Below are positions 1-4,463 of a stretch of 6,217 nucleotides of DNA, piece after piece. Made by a program: the position numbers and the translations under genes. Origin of the DNA: JBGPGW01 sp041484095 (lineage in GTDB: Bacteria; Pseudomonadota; Alphaproteobacteria; CADEGL01); the NCBI GenBank assembly GCA_041484095.1, contig JBGPGW010000215.1, forward strand, positions 1 through 6,217, given 5' to 3'. Every line of letters begins with the position of its first letter. Position 1 is the first letter of the stretch. The notes under the pieces are model-generated. The model did not search any database, was not told the origin of the DNA, and worked only from the letters and a program-made list of their open reading frames with translations.

Positions 1-230
1 ACGAGGCCGAAATTGCGCCCCGCCGCGCCCGAGCCGATCTCCAAGGCTTCGAGCAGCATGACGTCGACGCCGCCTTCGGCCAAATGGAGGGCCGCCGAAC
101 AGCCGGTATAGCCGGCGCCGATCACGGCCACGTCGACCTTGGCCGAGCCTTCAAAGCGCATCGTCTCGCTCGCCGGCTTGGCCGTCGCGGCCCAGAGCGA
201 GGGCGGCTGTCCCGGTTCTTCCGTGGTCAT
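1..230 (-). CDS. FAD-dependent oxidoreductase (DAO family), partial: N-terminal 76 residues only
   Basis: Reading the minus strand from an ATG at 230-228 gives an open frame to the window edge, so only the N-terminus is present. After a leader with a Trp at residue 13 comes the dinucleotide-binding motif G-A-G-Y-T-G (residues 38-43), following a hydrophobic strand (DVAVIGAG). An acidic residue, E61, ends the second strand, where it would bind the FAD ribose, and a G-x-G-A-A-G-R-N motif follows (about 66-73). This is the Rossmann start of the DAO superfamily (amine, amino-acid or sarcosine oxidase-like enzymes). The substrate cannot be told. The gene lies 19 nt downstream of a second DAO gene on the same strand, and the two are probably co-transcribed. 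No good Shine-Dalgarno sequence is visible; a possible hairpin abuts the start codon, so translation may be coupled to the upstream gene. Confidence 0.85.
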   Translation of the reverse strand, partial: MTTEEPGQPPSLWAATAKPASETMRFEGSAKVDVAVIGAGYTGCSAALHLAEGGVDVMLLEALEIGSGAAGRNFGL

Positions 231-260
231 GGCGCGTGACGTCCGCGGCTCACCCGCGCC
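231..260 (-). repeat. Inverted repeat between the two flavoprotein genes, possible intercistronic hairpin
   Basis: Written on the plus strand, GGCGCGTGA (231-239) can pair with TCAC (250-253) plus GCGCC (256-260). This gives nine base pairs with a 2-nt bulge and a 10-nt loop. It covers the stop codon of the upstream gene (252-250) and touches the ATG of the downstream gene (230-228). There is no T-tract, so it is not an intrinsic terminator. A role in RNA stability or in translational coupling is an inference only; in such GC-rich DNA it may be chance. Confidence 0.3.
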
Positions 261-1563
261 ACTGATCGATGCGGTCGCGCGTGTTGTAGTAGCCCATCAT
301 CAGGGGCAGGAACCACGGATTGCCGTCGTAGAGCGGCCGGGTCGGGAAATTCCGCCCGTCGAAAGGCGTGGTGCCGTCCGACTGGCCGAGAAGCTTCAGC
401 CCGAGCTTGTTGCCGAGATAGGTGCCCATGGGGAGGCCGACGCCGCAGTAGCCCATCGCGTAGTGCATGCCGTCATGGATTCCGATATGCGGCAATTTGT
501 CGAAGCTGAATCCGGTCTGCCCATCCCAGCAATGCGTGAACTTGACTTGGGAGAGTTCGGGGAAGATCTCGGTCAGAACCGCATGGAGCTTTCGCGCCTT
601 GCCGTGGAGGCCGCCGTCGTCCACGCCGGTTCGTCCGCCGACGATGAGCCGCGTGTTGTCGGGCGAGAGGCGCACCCAATAGATGTTGTATTTGGAATCG
701 AGCAGCGTGCGGCCGTTCGGGATGAGCTTGTTGAGAAGGGGGGCCGGCAGCGGCTCTGTCGCCGCTTGGAACAGCTTCACGGGCACGATCCGGCGCTGCA
801 TCCACGGCACGCCGGCATCGGAATAGCCGCAGGTCGCGATGACGACGTCGCGCGCCTTGAGGCTGCCGCGCGAAGTCGTCACGGTGAATCCGCCGTTCGG
901 CTCGCGCACGACGCCGAGGACGCGCGTCTGCCCCATCACTTCGGCGCCGGAGGCGATCGCGCGATCGAGCAGGCCGAGATGGTAGAGGCCGGGATGAAGC
1001 GCCCCCGTGCCCCTGAGCAAGAGGCCGCCGTGATAGCGGTCGGAGCCGATCTCGCGGCGCTGCTCCGAACGCGGGACGAGGTCGGCTTCGATCTCGATCC
1101 CGTTGCGGCGGAACAATTCGAGGTCTGCGGCGAAATGTTCGTAATGGCCTTGCGTGAAGGCGGCGATGAAGCGGCTGCAATAGACGAAGCCGCAGGCGAT
1201 CTGCTCCTTCTCGATGAGGTCGACGAGGAAATGGTGCGAATCGACCGCCTGGTTCGCGAGCTGGCGCGCCTGCTCGGGCCCGACCTTGCGGAGAAGCGGG
1301 CCGAATTTGTGCCAGAGGGTGCGTCCGACATAGCCGGCGTTCCGCGAACTGGCACCGTAGCCCGGATCCTCCGCGTCGAGGATGAGGGCCTTCCGCCCGT
1401 TCCGCACGAGCGTGAGCGCCGCGGCCGTGCCCGTATAGCCGGACCCGACGATCAGCACATCCGCTTCCTTCGGCAGCGGCCGGTCGGGCGTATGCGGCCG
1501 GGGGGCCGCTTCCCACCAATAGGGATCGGTCTTGAAGCCTTCGGCGAAGATCGTGTCGGCCAT
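250..1563 (-). CDS. FAD-dependent oxidoreductase of the DAO superfamily (PuuB-like)
   Basis: A complete 437-residue flavoprotein. The N-terminus has a W-W-E-A-A-P segment (16-21), then the Rossmann motif V-G-S-G-Y-T-G (39-45), with D63 as the FAD-ribose acid and G-A-S-S-R-N-A-G (70-77). The C-terminal part has C-W-D-G-Q-T-G-F-S-F-D-K-L-P (345-358) and a second FAD-contacting stretch, G-Y-C-G-V-G-L-P-M-G (371-380), as expected for the DAO fold. The nearest functional classes are gamma-glutamylputrescine oxidase and other amine or amino-acid oxidases acting on a C-N bond; the actual substrate is not shown by the sequence. No signal peptide is evident, so it is probably cytoplasmic. The start at 1563 is supported by GGGGGAA (1577-1571), 7 nt upstream. 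It is the first gene of a probable two-gene unit with the related flavoprotein downstream. A long open frame on the opposite strand is a codon-bias shadow. Confidence 0.9.
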   Translation of the reverse strand: MADTIFAEGFKTDPYWWEAAPRPHTPDRPLPKEADVLIVGSGYTGTAAALTLVRNGRKALILDAEDPGYGASSRNAGYVGRTLWHKFGPLLRKVGPEQARQLANQAVDSHHFLVDLIEKEQIACGFVYCSRFIAAFTQGHYEHFAADLELFRRNGIEIEADLVPRSEQRREIGSDRYHGGLLLRGTGALHPGLYHLGLLDRAIASGAEVMGQTRVLGVVREPNGGFTVTTSRGSLKARDVVIATCGYSDAGVPWMQRRIVPVKLFQAATEPLPAPLLNKLIPNGRTLLDSKYNIYWVRLSPDNTRLIVGGRTGVDDGGLHGKARKLHAVLTEIFPELSQVKFTHCWDGQTGFSFDKLPHIGIHDGMHYAMGYCGVGLPMGTYLGNKLGLKLLGQSDGTTPFDGRNFPTRPLYDGNPWFLPLMMGYYNTRDRIDQWRG

Positions 1564-1832
1564 GGTGGAGTTCCCCCAGACGCTCGGGCCGCGCGCGACG
1601 GCGCCCCTTTATCGCACTAGCAATGCACGCTCTCGCGCGACCCGACAAGTCCCGAAGGCGCGGGTCCCGCGCTCGGATGCGATTGGTTCTCGATATCGCA
1701 TTGCAATCGATCGGCTCTCATGGGGCGGACGAACAGAAGATCCATGAAAGCGCATTGGCGCCCGGGCGCGCGTGATCGAGATCAATGACAAGCGAGGCCT
1801 TGCCGGTCGATTCATGCGGTCGAGGTGACGCC
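1564..1832. other. Divergent intergenic region (about 270 nt), no RNA gene recognised
   Basis: This separates the minus-strand flavoprotein gene from the plus-strand small gene, so it should carry promoters in both directions. It holds a perfect 7-bp inverted repeat, GCGCGGG-T-CCCGCGC (1658-1672), a 12-bp palindrome, GCGCCCGGGCGC (1758-1769), and weak CGATTG/CAATCG arms (1680-1685 and 1704-1709). None has a T-tract. On the minus strand a TTGTCG (1648-1643) is a possible but weak -35 element for the flavoprotein gene, with no convincing -10. The FNR-like box at 1772-1785 is listed separately. I see no tRNA, riboswitch or mobile-element end. Confidence 0.5.
1772..1785 (+). promoter_or_regulatory. 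Candidate FNR/FixK-type binding box upstream of the small-protein gene
   Basis: The sequence GTGATCGAGATCAA matches the FNR/FixK pattern TTGAT-N4-ATCAA at nine of ten defined positions; only the first base differs. Its core, TGATC-GA-GATCA, is a perfect inverted repeat. Its centre lies about 54 nt before the ATG at 1833. Class II activation (box centred near -41.5) would place the transcript start near 1820, just ahead of the Shine-Dalgarno at 1822-1825. The matching -10 is weak (ATTCAT, 1810-1815). The regulator and its effect are inferred from the motif alone; the other direction, towards the flavoprotein start 209 nt away, is less likely. Confidence 0.45.
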
Positions 1833-1988
1833 ATGATCCGGAAACTGAAATCGGGTCGATATCGTCTTTATTCCCGCAAGACGGACCCGCGCACGGGCAA
1901 GCGGCGCAACCTCGGCACCTTCGACACGCGAGCGGCCGCCGTGAAGCACGAGCGCGCGGTGCAGTATTTCAAGCGCAGGGGCGCCTGA
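1833..1988 (+). CDS. Small basic protein of unknown function, 51 residues
   Basis: A short, strongly basic protein. It opens with M-I-R-K-L-K-S-G-R-Y-R-L-Y-S-R-K, followed by G-K-R-R-N-L-G-T-F (residues 22-30) and an Ala/Arg/Glu helix ending in K-R-R-G-A. From memory, similar 50-60 residue hypothetical proteins are common in alphaproteobacteria. The K-x-G-x-Y-x-L-Y ... G-K-x-R-x-L-G-T-F layout resembles the three-stranded DNA-binding domain at the N-terminus of tyrosine recombinases, so nucleic-acid binding is possible but unproven. No catalytic domain follows, so it is not an integrase. The start at 1833 is preferred over an in-frame ATG at 1785 because GAGG (1822-1825) lies 7 nt upstream, the basic motif starts there, and 1785 falls on the last base of the FNR-like box. 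The DUF3175 gene begins 29 nt after its stop, so the two are probably one transcript. Confidence 0.7.
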   Translation: MIRKLKSGRYRLYSRKTDPRTGKRRNLGTFDTRAAAVKHERAVQYFKRRGA

Positions 1989-2017
1989 CGCGCCGCGACC
2001 GTGCGAGGAAGGGCGCC

Positions 2018-2368
2018 TTGCCCGAGCCGCGACGGAAAGGGATGCCGATCAAGGGGATCCCTCGCGCGCCGTCGGACCGTTCCCGACGGCGCTATTGGTC
2101 GGGCGAGGTGACAGGGCGAAGCTTTGCGCTCGACCTCGAGGCGGATGTGTTCACGCTCGACGATCCGCGGGCGATCGCTCTCTCCCTCAAACAATCCGCC
2201 GAAGCCAGCACCCGGCGCAAGGGCACGCCCTACCAGTCGGCCATGTCCATGCTGAGTTTTTACATCAACCGCGCCGGCACGAACCTGTCGCCGCGACGCC
2301 GGCGCGTGCTGGAGCGCGCGAAGCGCGACCTTCGTGCCGTCTTCGGGCGCGCGTCGCTGGCATCTTGA
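2018..2368 (+). CDS. DUF3175 family protein
   Basis: A 116-residue basic protein whose central part matches what I recall of Pfam DUF3175: a Trp near the start (Y-W-S, 26-28), A-L-D-L-E-A-D-V-F-T-L-D-D-P (37-50), A-x-S-L-K-x-S-A-E-A-S-x-R-R-K-G-T-P-Y-x-S-A-M-S-M-L (54-79) and F-Y-I-N-R-A-G (81-87). It ends in an Arg-rich helix. Function is unknown. There is no signal peptide or membrane segment, so it is probably cytoplasmic. The start is taken as TTG at 2018 because AGGA (2006-2009) lies 8 nt upstream. An in-frame ATG at 2042 would remove only eight divergent residues and cannot be excluded. The stop codon TGA (2366-2368) lies inside the TTGACA that probably serves as the arsR -35. It follows the 51-residue gene closely. 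Confidence 0.75.
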   Translation: MPEPRRKGMPIKGIPRAPSDRSRRRYWSGEVTGRSFALDLEADVFTLDDPRAIALSLKQSAEASTRRKGTPYQSAMSMLSFYINRAGTNLSPRRRRVLERAKRDLRAVFGRASLAS

Positions 2369-2378
2369 CAACGATCAA
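2365..2378 (+). promoter_or_regulatory. FNR/FixK-like sequence overlapping the arsR -35
   Basis: TTGACAACGATCAA fits the FixK core TTGA-N6-TCAA fully, and TTGAT-N4-ATCAA at nine of ten positions. It overlaps the TTGACA -35 hexamer, so half of the match is also explained by the promoter. If a regulator binds here, the position (centre about 28 nt before the predicted transcript start) suggests repression rather than activation. This may be coincidence. Confidence 0.3.
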
Positions 2379-2402
2379 TATTTCCATAATTCTAGAAATA
2401 TG
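2365..2402 (+). promoter_or_regulatory. Probable arsR promoter, with transcription start at or near the arsR ATG
   Basis: A full consensus TTGACA (2365-2370; CTTGACA with the preceding base, as in alphaproteobacterial housekeeping promoters) stands at the end of the DUF3175 gene. The -10 is less clear: CATAAT (2385-2390) matches well at five of six bases but with a short 14-nt spacer, while TAATTC and AATTCT (2387-2393) give 16-17 nt spacers with poor match. Any of these predicts initiation at about 2396-2401, that is, on or next to the ATG at 2400. The region is strikingly AT-rich compared with its surroundings. Confidence 0.6.
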
Positions 2403-2404
2403 GA
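2383..2404 (+). promoter_or_regulatory. Probable ArsR operator, 22-bp near-perfect palindrome
   Basis: The sequence reads TCCATAATTCT / AGAAATATGGA. The halves are complementary at ten of eleven positions (mismatch at 2389/2398) around the centre 2393|2394. Allowing mismatches it extends to 2380-2407. The size and symmetry fit the AT-rich 12-2-12 type operators of ArsR/SmtB repressors. It lies over the -10 region and includes the arsR start codon (2400-2402), so bound repressor would block polymerase. The assignment comes from position and symmetry; no binding data are implied. Confidence 0.7.
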
Positions 2405-2789
2405 TATTAAAGCTGCGACCGATGCGCTGGCCGCCCTTGCTCAAGCGAGCCGGATCGAGGTGTTCCGTCGCCTCGTGCGCGTCGGACCCGAGGGCATGCC
2501 GGCGGGGGAGATTGCGCGAGCGCTCGACGTTCCCGCGAACACGATGTCCGCGCACCTGGCGATCCTCCATCGCGCGGGGCTCGTCGCGTCGCGGCGCGAA
2601 GGCCGCTCGATCATCTACAGCGCCGATTTCGACGGCATCCAGGCGTTGATGACGTATCTCGTGGACGATTGCTGCCAGGGGCGTCCCGAATTGTGCGGCG
2701 TCGCGACCGGGCCGCGGCCGAAAAAATCCTGTTCACCCCCATCGAGGAGGCGATCCCGTGAAACGGCTGCACGTCCATCTCACCGTTAG
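2400..2789 (+). CDS. arsR: ArsR-family arsenic-responsive repressor
   Basis: A 129-residue winged-helix metalloregulator. The order is an N-terminal helix (A-L-A-A-L-A-Q-A-S-R, 9-18), G-P-E-G-M-P-A-G-E-I-A (29-39), a helix-turn-helix with the recognition helix near T-M-S-A-H-L-A-I-L (48-56), and the wing R-R-E-G-R-S-I-I-Y (65-73). The CVC box of the E. coli/R773 type is absent from the DNA-binding helix. Instead there are Cys91, Cys92 and Cys98 in D-D-C-C-Q-G-R-P-E-L-C, the same n, n+1, n+7 spacing as the As(III) site of Acidithiobacillus ferrooxidans ArsR (Cys95/96/102, from memory). The start at 2400 is chosen because the family fold begins there. An in-frame GTG at 2334 would add 22 atypical residues and overlap the DUF3175 gene. 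No Shine-Dalgarno precedes 2400, which suggests leaderless translation. The last 32 nt overlap arsI in another frame, so the tail after Cys111 is probably unimportant. Confidence 0.92.
   Translation: MDIKAATDALAALAQASRIEVFRRLVRVGPEGMPAGEIARALDVPANTMSAHLAILHRAGLVASRREGRSIIYSADFDGIQALMTYLVDDCCQGRPELCGVATGPRPKKSCSPPSRRRSRETAARPSHR
2744..2750 (+). promoter_or_regulatory. Strong ribosome binding site that fixes the arsI GTG start
   Basis: GAGGAGG lies 7 nt before the GTG at 2758, inside the 3' end of arsR. It is the strongest Shine-Dalgarno in the window and makes the non-ATG start credible. It contrasts with arsR, which has none. Confidence 0.8.
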
Positions 2790-3234
2790 AGACTTCGACC
2801 AGTCGATCGATTTCTACGCCGGGCTGTTCGGTGCGCAACCGACCGTCATCAAGCCAGACTACGCGAAGTGGATGCTGGACGATCCCAGCGTGAACTTCGC
2901 GATCTCGACGCGCGCCAAGACGCCCGGCATCGACCATTTGGGCATGCAGGTCGATTCGGAGCATGAGCTTCAGGAGGTCAGCACGCGGCTCACCGCCGCC
3001 GGCCGGCCCGTTCACGGGCAGAAAGAAACGACGTGCTGTTACGCGCGCTCGGACAAGGCGTGGGTGGATGATCCCCAGGGTATCGCGTGGGAGACGTTCT
3101 TCACCGTCGGCGAGGCGACCGTCTATGGTGAGGACCGCGATGGCGCGGCTCTCAATCCCGCCGCCAAACCTTCTGCCTGCTGCACGCCGCACGCGTCATC
3201 GGAATCAGCCTGCTGCGACGCATCGGCCCCGTGA
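2758..3234 (+). CDS. arsI: ArsI C-As lyase (ArsI/CadI family, Fe(II)-dependent extradiol-dioxygenase fold)
   Basis: A 158-residue single-domain vicinal-oxygen-chelate protein. Characterised ArsI enzymes use Fe(II) and O2 to cleave the C-As bond of trivalent organoarsenicals, such as methylarsenite (MAs(III)) and trivalent aromatic arsenicals, releasing As(III). Visible here are H5 in R-L-H-V-H, H60 in G-I-D-H-L-G and E112 in A-W-E-T-F, the expected iron ligands, and the vicinal pair C93-C94 in E-T-T-C-C-Y-A, which binds the arsenical. The D-P-Q-G-x-A-W-E-T-F block is typical of ArsI/CadI. The tail after residue 130 is disordered-looking and holds two further Cys pairs (141-142 and 152-153). 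The GTG start at 2758 has a strong Shine-Dalgarno and overlaps arsR by 32 nt; arsC starts 12 nt after the stop. Homologues annotated CadI are linked to cadmium, but the arsR/arsC/aqpS setting favours organoarsenic detoxification. Confidence 0.9.
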   Translation: MKRLHVHLTVRDFDQSIDFYAGLFGAQPTVIKPDYAKWMLDDPSVNFAISTRAKTPGIDHLGMQVDSEHELQEVSTRLTAAGRPVHGQKETTCCYARSDKAWVDDPQGIAWETFFTVGEATVYGEDRDGAALNPAAKPSACCTPHASSESACCDASAP

Positions 3235-3246
3235 GGGCACGGACCC

Positions 3247-3753
3247 ATGGCCGAGCGGATCTACAACGTCTTGTTTCTTTGCACCGGCAATTCGGCGCGG
3301 AGCATCATGGCGGAAGCCTTGCTGAACCGTTGGGGCAAGGGACGGTTCAGGGCCTACAGCGCCGGCAGCGTTCCGAAGACGGAGCCGAATTCCTTCGCCC
3401 TTTCGCAGCTTCGGGACGCAAAACTCTCGATCGACGGTCTCCACAGCAAGATCTGGGATGTCTTTGCCGCACCCGGCGCGCCGGCGATGGACTTCGTGCT
3501 CACCGTCTGCGATCAGGCGGGCAATGAAGCTTGCCCCATCTGGCCCGGCCAGCCCATGACGGCGCATTGGGGTGTCGCGGACCCCGCGGCGATCGAGGGA
3601 TCGGGCGAGGCGAAACGCGCGGCATTCCGCAAGGCCTTCCGGGAACTCGAGAACCGGATCAAGCTCTTCACCAGTCTTCGCATCGCCGCGCTCGACCAGA
3701 TCGCGTTGAAGACGAAGGTCGACGAGATCGGCCGCACGCCTGTCCGGCGCTGA
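3247..3753 (+). CDS. arsC: Arsenate reductase, low-molecular-weight phosphatase type
   Basis: A 168-residue cytoplasmic protein that would reduce As(V) to As(III). The N-terminus carries the phosphatase P-loop C-T-G-N-S-A-R-S, with nucleophile Cys12 and Arg18 (CX5R). Y-S-A-G (37-40) follows. Cys88 and Cys96 in V-C-D-Q-A-G-N-E-A-C-P are the candidates for the redox relay that, in thioredoxin-coupled ArsC, ends in a surface disulfide. H-W-G-V-A-D-P (107-113) supplies the general-acid Asp112. It is longer than the 131-residue S. aureus enzyme through a charged helical C-terminal extension (about 125-168), common in this proteobacterial subgroup. The spacing of the two later cysteines is C-X7-C rather than the C-X6-C of S. 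aureus. The start at 3247 has GAGGG (3233-3237) 9 nt upstream. Aromatic or Trx versus glutaredoxin coupling cannot be settled from sequence alone; thioredoxin is the default. Confidence 0.92.
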   Translation: MAERIYNVLFLCTGNSARSIMAEALLNRWGKGRFRAYSAGSVPKTEPNSFALSQLRDAKLSIDGLHSKIWDVFAAPGAPAMDFVLTVCDQAGNEACPIWPGQPMTAHWGVADPAAIEGSGEAKRAAFRKAFRELENRIKLFTSLRIAALDQIALKTKVDEIGRTPVRR

Positions 3754-3769
3754 GGCGCGGCAGGGCGCG

Positions 3770-4444
3770 ATGTCCGTGAGTTTGACGCGTCGATTCATCG
3801 CGGAAGCCCTGGGAACGGCCTTCCTTCTCGCGGCCGCCGTCGGCTCCGGCATCATGGGCGAGCGGCTCGCGGGCGGCAACGATGCCATCGCACTCCTTGC
3901 CAACACCGCGGCGACGGTCGCGGCGCTCGCAGCGCTCATCCTGACCTTCGGCCCGCTGTCGGGCGCGCACTTCAATCCCGCCGTGACGATCGTGATCGCG
4001 CTCCGGCGCGATCTCGCCTGGTCCGATGTCCCTTTCTATCTCGCGGCGCAGCTTCTCGGTGCTGTCGCGGGAGTCTTCGTCGCGCACCTCATGTTCGGCG
4101 AGCCGCTCGTCATGCTGTCGACCAAGGCGCGCGACGGAATGCCGCAGGCCTTCAGCGAATTCATCGCGACCTTCGGATTGATCGCGACGATCTGGTCATG
4201 CTCGCGGTCCCGATCTGAGGCGGTGCCCTACGCGGTCGCGGCCTATATCGGCGCCGCCTACTGGTTCACGGCCTCGACGTCTTTCGCGAATCCGGCCGTC
4301 ACCGTCGCGCGCGCCCTCACGGACACCTTCACGGGCATCGCGCCCCTTGACGTTCCCGCCTTCATCCTTGCCGAATTCGCGGGCGCCTTGGCAGCCGCCT
4401 GCGTCTTTCGCTGGCTCATGGCGCGGGACGCGGCCGCGGGTTGA
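3770..4444 (+). CDS. aqpS: Aquaglyceroporin AqpS-like arsenite channel
   Basis: A 224-residue inner-membrane protein of the MIP family with six predicted membrane spans and two re-entrant NPA loops: N69-P-A71 in H-F-N-P-A-V-T and N174-P-A176 in F-A-N-P-A-V-T. Aquaporins usually have Arg directly after the second NPA as part of the ar/R selectivity filter; here it is Val177. A Val at this place is, as I recall, a mark of Sinorhizobium meliloti AqpS, which replaces a pump and lets As(III) made by ArsC flow out of the cell. The gene is last in the arsR-arsI-arsC-aqpS unit, 16 nt after arsC, with a modest AGGG (3762-3765) before the ATG. As no ArsB or Acr3 is encoded here, it is the likely efflux route for As(III) from both ArsC and ArsI. 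It is convergent with the next gene, with 19 nt between stops and no clear terminator. Confidence 0.9.
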   Translation: MSVSLTRRFIAEALGTAFLLAAAVGSGIMGERLAGGNDAIALLANTAATVAALAALILTFGPLSGAHFNPAVTIVIALRRDLAWSDVPFYLAAQLLGAVAGVFVAHLMFGEPLVMLSTKARDGMPQAFSEFIATFGLIATIWSCSRSRSEAVPYAVAAYIGAAYWFTASTSFANPAVTVARALTDTFTGIAPLDVPAFILAEFAGALAAACVFRWLMARDAAAG

Positions 4445-4463
4445 TACCGGGAATGCGCCGCGC

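Noticed and set aside
139..1620. A 493-codon open frame on the plus strand, antisense to the flavoprotein genes
   Set aside because: It lies wholly opposite a gene with clear FAD motifs, its product has no recognisable domain, and long antisense frames are expected opposite GC-rich coding DNA.
473..1648. A 391-codon minus-strand frame, very rich in Arg/Pro/Ala
   Set aside because: It overlaps the flavoprotein gene in another frame on the same strand. Its composition is typical of a shifted reading of GC-rich DNA, and the motifs are all in the other frame.
1658..1769. GC-rich palindromes as intrinsic terminators or a small RNA
   Set aside because: Neither palindrome is followed by a T-tract on either strand, and short GC palindromes are common by chance at this base composition.
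1785..1832. An upstream ATG (1785) for the small 51-residue protein
   Set aside because: No Shine-Dalgarno precedes it, its extra 16 residues are not basic like the rest, and it falls on the last base of the FNR-like box. ATG 1833 has GAGG at proper spacing.
1833..1988. The small protein as a remnant of a phage or island integrase
   Set aside because: It resembles only the arm-binding segment, has its own start and stop with a good ribosome site, and there is no catalytic-domain remnant, attachment repeat or tRNA nearby.
2334..2399. An upstream GTG start for arsR
   Set aside because: It would add 22 residues unlike other ArsR N-termini, overlap the DUF3175 coding end, and start upstream of the predicted promoter elements.
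3205..3975. A 256-codon minus-strand frame opposite arsC
   Set aside because: arsC on the plus strand has the P-loop and further conserved residues; the antisense product is unlike any family I know.
4445..4463. A shared bidirectional terminator between aqpS and the crotonase gene
   Set aside because: Only 19 nt separate the stop codons, and I found no stem with a T-tract on either strand.
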